In this document: piece after piece, positions 40,543-44,267 of the stretch | How the letters are laid out: every line of letters begins with the position of its first letter | Position numbering within the stretch: position 1 is the stretch's first letter | Assembly: GCA_041608535.1 (NCBI GenBank) | Contig: JBFISM010000012.1 | Span: forward strand, 1-44,267 | Length of the DNA stretch: 44,267 nucleotides | Reading direction: 5' to 3' | Source of the DNA: JBFISM01 sp041608535 | GTDB lineage: Bacteria > Actinomycetota > Acidimicrobiia > Spongiisociales > UBA5794 | The notes under the pieces: model-generated | Told to the model about the DNA's origin: nothing | The model's input: only the letters and a program-made list of their open reading frames with translations | The model's database searches: none | Position numbers and translations under genes: made by a program

Positions 40543-41229
40543 ATGGTGTTGCAGACCGAGGAGATGGTCGCTTTCGTCGCCGCAGGACTGGCTCGGCTCG
40601 CCGATCCGGAGTCGGCCCGGGGGATGGCCGCATACATGAAGACCGACATGCCGTGCTACGGAGTGAAGAAGCCACAGCGCATGCCGGTCTTCGAGGCCAT
40701 GGTGGAAGCCTTCCCGGTGACGAGCGCTGCTGAGTACGAAGCCGCAGTCCGGGCCTTGTGGCGACAGCCACATCGTGAGGAGAAGTATTTCGCCATCTCG
40801 CTGGCTCGACATCACGAGCGCTTCATCGAGCTGCCCCGTCTGGATCTGTATCGCCGGTTGATCGTGGAGGGAGCATGGTGGGATTTCGTCGACGAGATCG
40901 CCGCCCACCTCGTCGGCCACCTGTTCGCCCGGCATCCCGGCGAAGTGGGTCAGGTGCTCGATCGCTGGATCGACGACGAGGACCTGTGGCTGCGGCGCAC
41001 GGCGATACTCGCCCAGCTGCGGCACGGGGCTGACACCGATGCCACCCGACTGTTCGACTATTGCTTGCGCCGCGCTCACGAGAGGGAGTTCTTCATCCGG
41101 AAGGCGATCGGGTGGGCGTTACGGGAGTACGCAAAGAGCGATCCAGACGCCGTCCGCCGGTTCGTCGGAGCGCACGAGGATCAGCTCTCCGGTCTGTCGC
41201 GGCGGGAGGCGCTGAAGCACATCGGATGA
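40543..41229 (+). CDS. AlkD-like DNA alkylation repair protein
   Basis: A 228-residue all-helical HEAT-like repeat protein of the AlkD family, which excises positively charged alkylated bases. Typical features: YMKTDMPCYGVKKPQRMPVF near the N-terminus (the K-x-x-x-P-x-R motif), LWRQPHREEKYFAISLARHH, the signature WWDFVDEIAAHLVGHL with catalytic W and D, LWLRRTAILAQLRHG, FFIRKAIGWALREYAKSDPD and LSRREALKHIG. ATG 40543 has a strong GGAGGAGGAGC just upstream. It stands alone, convergent with the anti-sigma-like gene. Confidence 0.93.
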   Translation: MVLQTEEMVAFVAAGLARLADPESARGMAAYMKTDMPCYGVKKPQRMPVFEAMVEAFPVTSAAEYEAAVRALWRQPHREEKYFAISLARHHERFIELPRLDLYRRLIVEGAWWDFVDEIAAHLVGHLFARHPGEVGQVLDRWIDDEDLWLRRTAILAQLRHGADTDATRLFDYCLRRAHEREFFIRKAIGWALREYAKSDPDAVRRFVGAHEDQLSGLSRREALKHIG

Positions 41230-41279
41230 CGATGTGGCGGCCGTGGATACAGGCGTGGCGAGGCCGCGGCGTGCCGAAC

Positions 41280-42953
41280 TCAGCGGCAGCTCTCTGAGCC
41301 GACCACACGGAAGCTGGTGATCGCCCCGTCGGTTGCGACGAACTCGGCCATCGACAGCTCATCGATCGCCACCACGAGCATCGTCTGGCTGGCCGTGGTG
41401 CGGACCTGGGCGTCGGCGAGGCGATCGATGGCGTCGGCCAGCGAAGTGCCGACGGTCACGCCATCGAAGGCGAACCGATTCGTGGCGAACTCGATACCGG
41501 CGAGACGATCCTCGGTGACGAGAAGGGTCGCATCCTCCGCCGTCACCCCGAGCCGTGGTGATATCCGCATCGTGCTGCACCGCAGGCGTGGGCGGTTGCC
41601 GAGCAGGTCGTGGCCCGACTCGTCGGCGACCCGCTGGATGCTGTTGCCGATGACGTACGGTCCGATTCCCCGCAAGGTGACGCCGTACGCATCGAGATCC
41701 ACCGGGGTGGCAGCTGCATCTGGGTCGGGCCGAACATCGACGCTCCACCCGGCGTCGAGGTACTCGCTGAGCAGGTCGTTGCCGGGGCTCGCCTCGGCCC
41801 CGGGCGTCTGGGTTGCGGTGAAGGCCGTCAGCGCTTGGGCTTCGTCGTAGGTGAGCGTCCCGGTCCGACCCGGCACTTGCAGCACGAGCCTGGTGTTGAG
41901 ACGCAATTCCAATGCCGCAGGTTCTGCGTCGTCAACCTCGGCGTTGGATGCGACATCGATGGCTGTGCCACCGGTGAGGGTCACTTGATCTCCGTCGAAG
42001 GTGAGTATCCGTTCTCGCGACGACAGCTCGTGGCTGGCCTCCAACTTGCCGGTGCCCAGCGACACGACCACGAGCAGATTGCGGTCGTTGGTCCGATCGA
42101 GATAGGCGAGCTTCGTACCATCCCGGGAGAGGGTCACCTGATCGAGCACCGGACACGGTGCCACCGGAACGGCGACACGCTCGACCGAGCTGCCGGTCGG
42201 GTCGAGAAACTCGAGACGCGAGCATCCATCCTCCGTGTCCGAGGTGACGATCATGGAACCGGCGGCGTCTCCGGTCGTGAAATCGTCGAGCAGGGTCTCG
42301 CCGCCGGTGGCCTCGGCGGAGTCGAGCGGGGCACGGCGCAGCTGCACCGTCCGCCCCGAGACCGTCGAGTAGACGGCATAGCGCCGCTCGTCGTGGTCCA
42401 CCACTCCCAGCACCTGACCGACCCCAGCCTCGGGTTCGTCTGCGACAACGATCGGTTGTGCGGCACCGGCCGGAACCCACATCACCCAGCCCTGTCTCGT
42501 GTCACTGCCCTCGACGACGTCGGAGATGGTGTAGATAAAGCCGTCGGCTCGATCGCTCACCCCGGGTCCGAACAGCGCCTTGCCCTCCACTTGGGCAGTG
42601 TGTGCTTCGACCATGCGGATCACGTCGCCGCTTCCCGCCAGGGTCAGCGTGTAGCCGGCGGCATCCTCAGCGAGGTGGCCGGCCACTTCGCGCTCGCGAG
42701 CTGTCGTCTCGATCGCCGGACCCGGGGTCTGCTCCCCAACGATCACCTCGGGCTCGCTGGCAGCCCTGGTGAAGCTCACCGTGACGGCGAGCGCCACCAC
42801 CAGCGCCGTGCCACTGCCGAGCAATGTGACCAACCGCGCCGCCAACCGCCGGCGCCGGCCGCGGATGATCACAGTTTCCAGCTGGCTCGGGGGTGTGCCG
42901 AAACTCTCGGCCGACTCGCCGAGGGCGTGCTCGATACGGTCGTCCAGGCTCAT
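41280..42953 (-). CDS. Membrane-anchored partner of the ECF sigma factor (putative anti-sigma)
   Basis: A 557-residue protein. Residues 1-38 are cytoplasmic (DDRIEHALGESAESFGTPPS), 40-60 are a single membrane segment (LVTLLGSGTALVVALAVTVS), and the long extracytoplasmic part resembles a beta-propeller (RYAVYSTVSGRTVQLRRAPL, TLSRDGTKLAYLDRTNDRNL). The C-terminus (TVGTSLADAIDRLADAQ) is unassigned. No zinc-binding HxxxCxxC anti-sigma motif is visible in the N-terminal part. The ATG overlaps the sigma gene's stop (ATGA), so they are coupled; regulation of the sigma factor by it is inferred from that arrangement only. Confidence 0.78.
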   Translation of the reverse strand: MSLDDRIEHALGESAESFGTPPSQLETVIIRGRRRRLAARLVTLLGSGTALVVALAVTVSFTRAASEPEVIVGEQTPGPAIETTAREREVAGHLAEDAAGYTLTLAGSGDVIRMVEAHTAQVEGKALFGPGVSDRADGFIYTISDVVEGSDTRQGWVMWVPAGAAQPIVVADEPEAGVGQVLGVVDHDERRYAVYSTVSGRTVQLRRAPLDSAEATGGETLLDDFTTGDAAGSMIVTSDTEDGCSRLEFLDPTGSSVERVAVPVAPCPVLDQVTLSRDGTKLAYLDRTNDRNLLVVVSLGTGKLEASHELSSRERILTFDGDQVTLTGGTAIDVASNAEVDDAEPAALELRLNTRLVLQVPGRTGTLTYDEAQALTAFTATQTPGAEASPGNDLLSEYLDAGWSVDVRPDPDAAATPVDLDAYGVTLRGIGPYVIGNSIQRVADESGHDLLGNRPRLRCSTMRISPRLGVTAEDATLLVTEDRLAGIEFATNRFAFDGVTVGTSLADAIDRLADAQVRTTASQTMLVVAIDELSMAEFVATDGAITSFRVVGSESCR

Positions 42954-43456
42954 CTGCGCTCCTCGAGGCGCTGCCGGAGATCGCCCAAGGCACGGTGCAA
43001 CCGGCTCTTGACGGTGCCCACCGGTACGTCGAGCGCATCGGCGATCTCGGTGTTCGACCACTGCAAGTAGTAGCGCATCACGACAACGGTGCGGGCGGGG
43101 AGGGGGAGCCGCACGATCTGCTCCACCAGCTTGGGATCGCTCGTCACCGTATCGAAGCGGGCCACTTCGGGGATGTCGCCGGGTTCTTCCCGCTTGGACT
43201 TGCGGAGCCGAGAGCGCGCCCAATTGAGTCCGACGCGATATGTCCACCCCGGCGGGTTGGCGTAGCGGCGTACCTTTCTCCAGTGCTGGTAGGTCCGCAC
43301 CATCGCCTCGTCGGTGGCTTCGGCGGCCAGATCGGGGTCCCCCAGCGTGAGAGCCAGCGCCCGCAGCATCCGCTCGCGGTGATTGCGGTAGTAGTCCTCG
43401 AAGGACTGCTCCCGGACGCGCTGCACCGACGCATCGGTGCGGCGTTCATCGCTCAC
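42950..43456 (-). CDS. ECF sigma-70 factor (SigE-like)
   Basis: A 168-residue ECF sigma factor. Region 2 is at about 19-85 (FEDYYRNHRERMLRALALTL, LAAEATDEAMVRTYQHWRKV) and region 4 at about 115-165 (LPARTVVVMRYYLQWSNTEI, ADALDVPVGTVKSRLHRALG). The start is not settled: GTG 43456 has no ribosome binding site, but CTG 43474, in frame six codons earlier, lies 5 nt after a perfect AAGGAGG (43486-43480). An ECF-type promoter (43527-43500) precedes it, so it probably activates its own operon. The downstream gene, overlapping by 4 nt, is its membrane partner. Confidence 0.9.
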   Translation of the reverse strand: MSDERRTDASVQRVREQSFEDYYRNHRERMLRALALTLGDPDLAAEATDEAMVRTYQHWRKVRRYANPPGWTYRVGLNWARSRLRKSKREEPGDIPEVARFDTVTSDPKLVEQIVRLPLPARTVVVMRYYLQWSNTEIADALDVPVGTVKSRLHRALGDLRQRLEERR

Positions 43457-43479
43457 GAGTACCAGAACCGTCAGGCATG

Positions 43480-43486
43480 CCTCCTT
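43480..43486 (-). promoter_or_regulatory. Strong Shine-Dalgarno that points to a CTG start
   Basis: AAGGAGG on the minus strand is the best ribosome binding site in the region. It is 5 nt from CTG 43474 (in frame), 1 nt from ATG 43478 (out of frame, encoding a 10-residue peptide), and 23 nt from GTG 43456. Confidence 0.5.
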
Positions 43487-43499
43487 AACCTTCCCACAC

Positions 43500-43527
43500 G
43501 AGACGCACGAGTACCCAATACGGTTCC
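43500..43527 (-). promoter_or_regulatory. ECF-type promoter of the sigma factor operon
   Basis: On the minus strand GGAACC (43527-43522), a 16-nt spacer, and CGTCTC (43505-43500). GGAAC with CGTC at 16-17 nt is the classic ECF promoter form. It lies 14 nt before AAGGAGG of the sigma gene, consistent with autoregulation. Confidence 0.65.
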
Positions 43528-43585
43528 TTGTTGTCGGGCTGGCACAGGCGGTGCCGGGCCTCACCGGCGGCCGGCGCCGGGCCGG

Positions 43586-43591
43586 TAGATT
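43586..43591 (+). promoter_or_regulatory. Candidate -10 box of a leaderless promoter
   Basis: TAGATT lies 7 nt before the ATG at 43599. A perfect palindrome CCGGCGCCGG (43571-43580) sits just upstream where a spacer or operator would be. Confidence 0.4.
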
Positions 43592-43598
43592 GCCCGTG

Positions 43599-44243
43599 AT
43601 GAGCGCACCACCCGGCTACCCGGAGGACCGGCCACCCACCGCCGAGGAGCGCCTGGCGTTTTGGAACGAGCGTTACGGGACCGAGGGCTGGGTGTTCGGT
43701 GTCGAGCCGAACGTGTTCGTCCGCGCCTTCTTCGCGCATCGGTCTCCGGGTCGGGTGCTGGACCTGGGCTGTGGGCAGGGTCGCAACGCCGTCTGGCTGG
43801 CGCTCCACGGCCACGACGTGCTCGGTGTCGACCTGTCGCCCGTGGCTGTCGACCAGGCTCGGGAGCTGGCCGCTGCCGCGGGCGTCGCGGTGACCTTCGA
43901 AGCAGCGGATCTCACGGTCTGGGATCCGGGTGACCGCACCTTCGACTACGTCGTGCTGTCCTACCTACAGATGATCGAGGAGCACCGGCGCATCGTCCAC
44001 GGGCTCGCCCGTGCCGTGCTGGCCCCGGGCGGTCATGTGTTCGTCGTGGCACACCACCTCGACAATTTGGAGCACGGCGTCGGCGGGCCGCAGCTTCCGG
44101 CCGTCCTGTTCACCGAGAGTCAGCTCGAAGAGGACTTCGCCGGTCTCGATGTTGTCCGGTCGGAGACGGTGGAGCGCATCGTCGAGCGGGATGAGGGCCC
44201 GGCCACTGCCATCGATGTGCTCTTCGTCGGCCGTAGGTCTTAG
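43599..44243 (+). CDS. Class I SAM-dependent methyltransferase
   Basis: A 214-residue methyltransferase of the TehB-like group. W-N-x-R-Y-G-T-E-G-W-V-F-G near the N-terminus, then motif I VLDLGCGQGRNAVWLALHG, VLGVDLSPVAVDQARELA (motif II), FEAADLTVW, FDYVVLSYLQMI and a C-terminal VLAPGGHVFVVAHHL. No substrate can be assigned. ATG 43599 follows a leaderless -10 box; GTG 43596 directly before it is an alternative. It is divergent from the sigma operon. Confidence 0.88.
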   Translation: MSAPPGYPEDRPPTAEERLAFWNERYGTEGWVFGVEPNVFVRAFFAHRSPGRVLDLGCGQGRNAVWLALHGHDVLGVDLSPVAVDQARELAAAAGVAVTFEAADLTVWDPGDRTFDYVVLSYLQMIEEHRRIVHGLARAVLAPGGHVFVVAHHLDNLEHGVGGPQLPAVLFTESQLEEDFAGLDVVRSETVERIVERDEGPATAIDVLFVGRRS

Positions 44244-44267
44244 CGTGCCGCTGCCGCAGCGATGTCC

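Noticed and set aside
1..44267. CRISPR arrays, insertion sequences, prophage genes, rRNA and tRNA genes.
   Set aside because: No repeated 20-40-nt units with spacers, no transposase or integrase genes, and no conserved RNA motifs were seen on either strand.

Overview
The window looks like a stretch of chromosome from a high-GC actinobacterium, most likely of the class Acidimicrobiia. The clues are the GC-rich, strongly biased codon use, the many GTG starts, many 4-nt GTGA/ATGA gene overlaps, and three secreted proteins with the cysteine-bearing S-layer-homology-like repeat (GCNPP...FCP...MAAFLVRAL) that I associate with that lineage. No mobile element, CRISPR array, rRNA or tRNA gene was seen. 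The class assignment is inference from gene content, not a search result.

Layout. 1-3406 is the distal half of the F1 ATP synthase operon (atpA end, atpG, atpD, and a short atpC). 3419-4818 holds three small genes (a helical hypothetical protein, a secreted CHRD protein, an SRPBCC protein). 4888-23820 is a large surface-polysaccharide locus. A rightward block carries a polyprenyl-phosphate sugar transferase, a coiled-coil GT-like protein, a sulfotransferase and a three-module glycosyltransferase. A leftward block carries an ABC polysaccharide exporter (permease and ATPase), a sulfotransferase, a GT2 protein and a broken sulfotransferase. Next come the complete dTDP-L-rhamnose set rfbC-B-A-D, a GT2 with a coiled-coil tail, a DUF3048 protein and a GT28-like protein.

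23830-24930 is a MarR regulator divergent from a YceI protein, with two operator-like palindromes between them. 25103-30938 encodes three consecutive secreted proteins, each with three Cys-SLH-like repeats attached to a different enzyme module: PQQ-type sugar dehydrogenase, M15 peptidase plus FG-GAP propeller, and SpoIID/LytB. 30982-34347 returns to polysaccharide genes (nucleotide-sugar dehydrogenase, GT-B, GT2), followed by DUF402, korAB (2-oxoacid:ferredoxin oxidoreductase), an amidase, a second DUF3048 lipoprotein, an AlkD-like protein, an ECF sigma factor with a membrane partner, and a methyltransferase.

How it fits together. The sugar transferase would start a lipid-linked glycan. The rhamnose and uronic-acid pathways supply donors, several GTs extend the chain, sulfotransferases may sulfate it, and the Wzm/Wzt-type ABC transporter exports it. 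The SLH-repeat proteins are the obvious candidates to bind such a wall polymer. Points that stand out are a transposase-type helix-turn-helix tail on the exporter ATPase, a recurring -10 box 7-9 nt ahead of start codons (leaderless transcription), an apparently autoregulated ECF promoter, and a decayed sulfotransferase gene.
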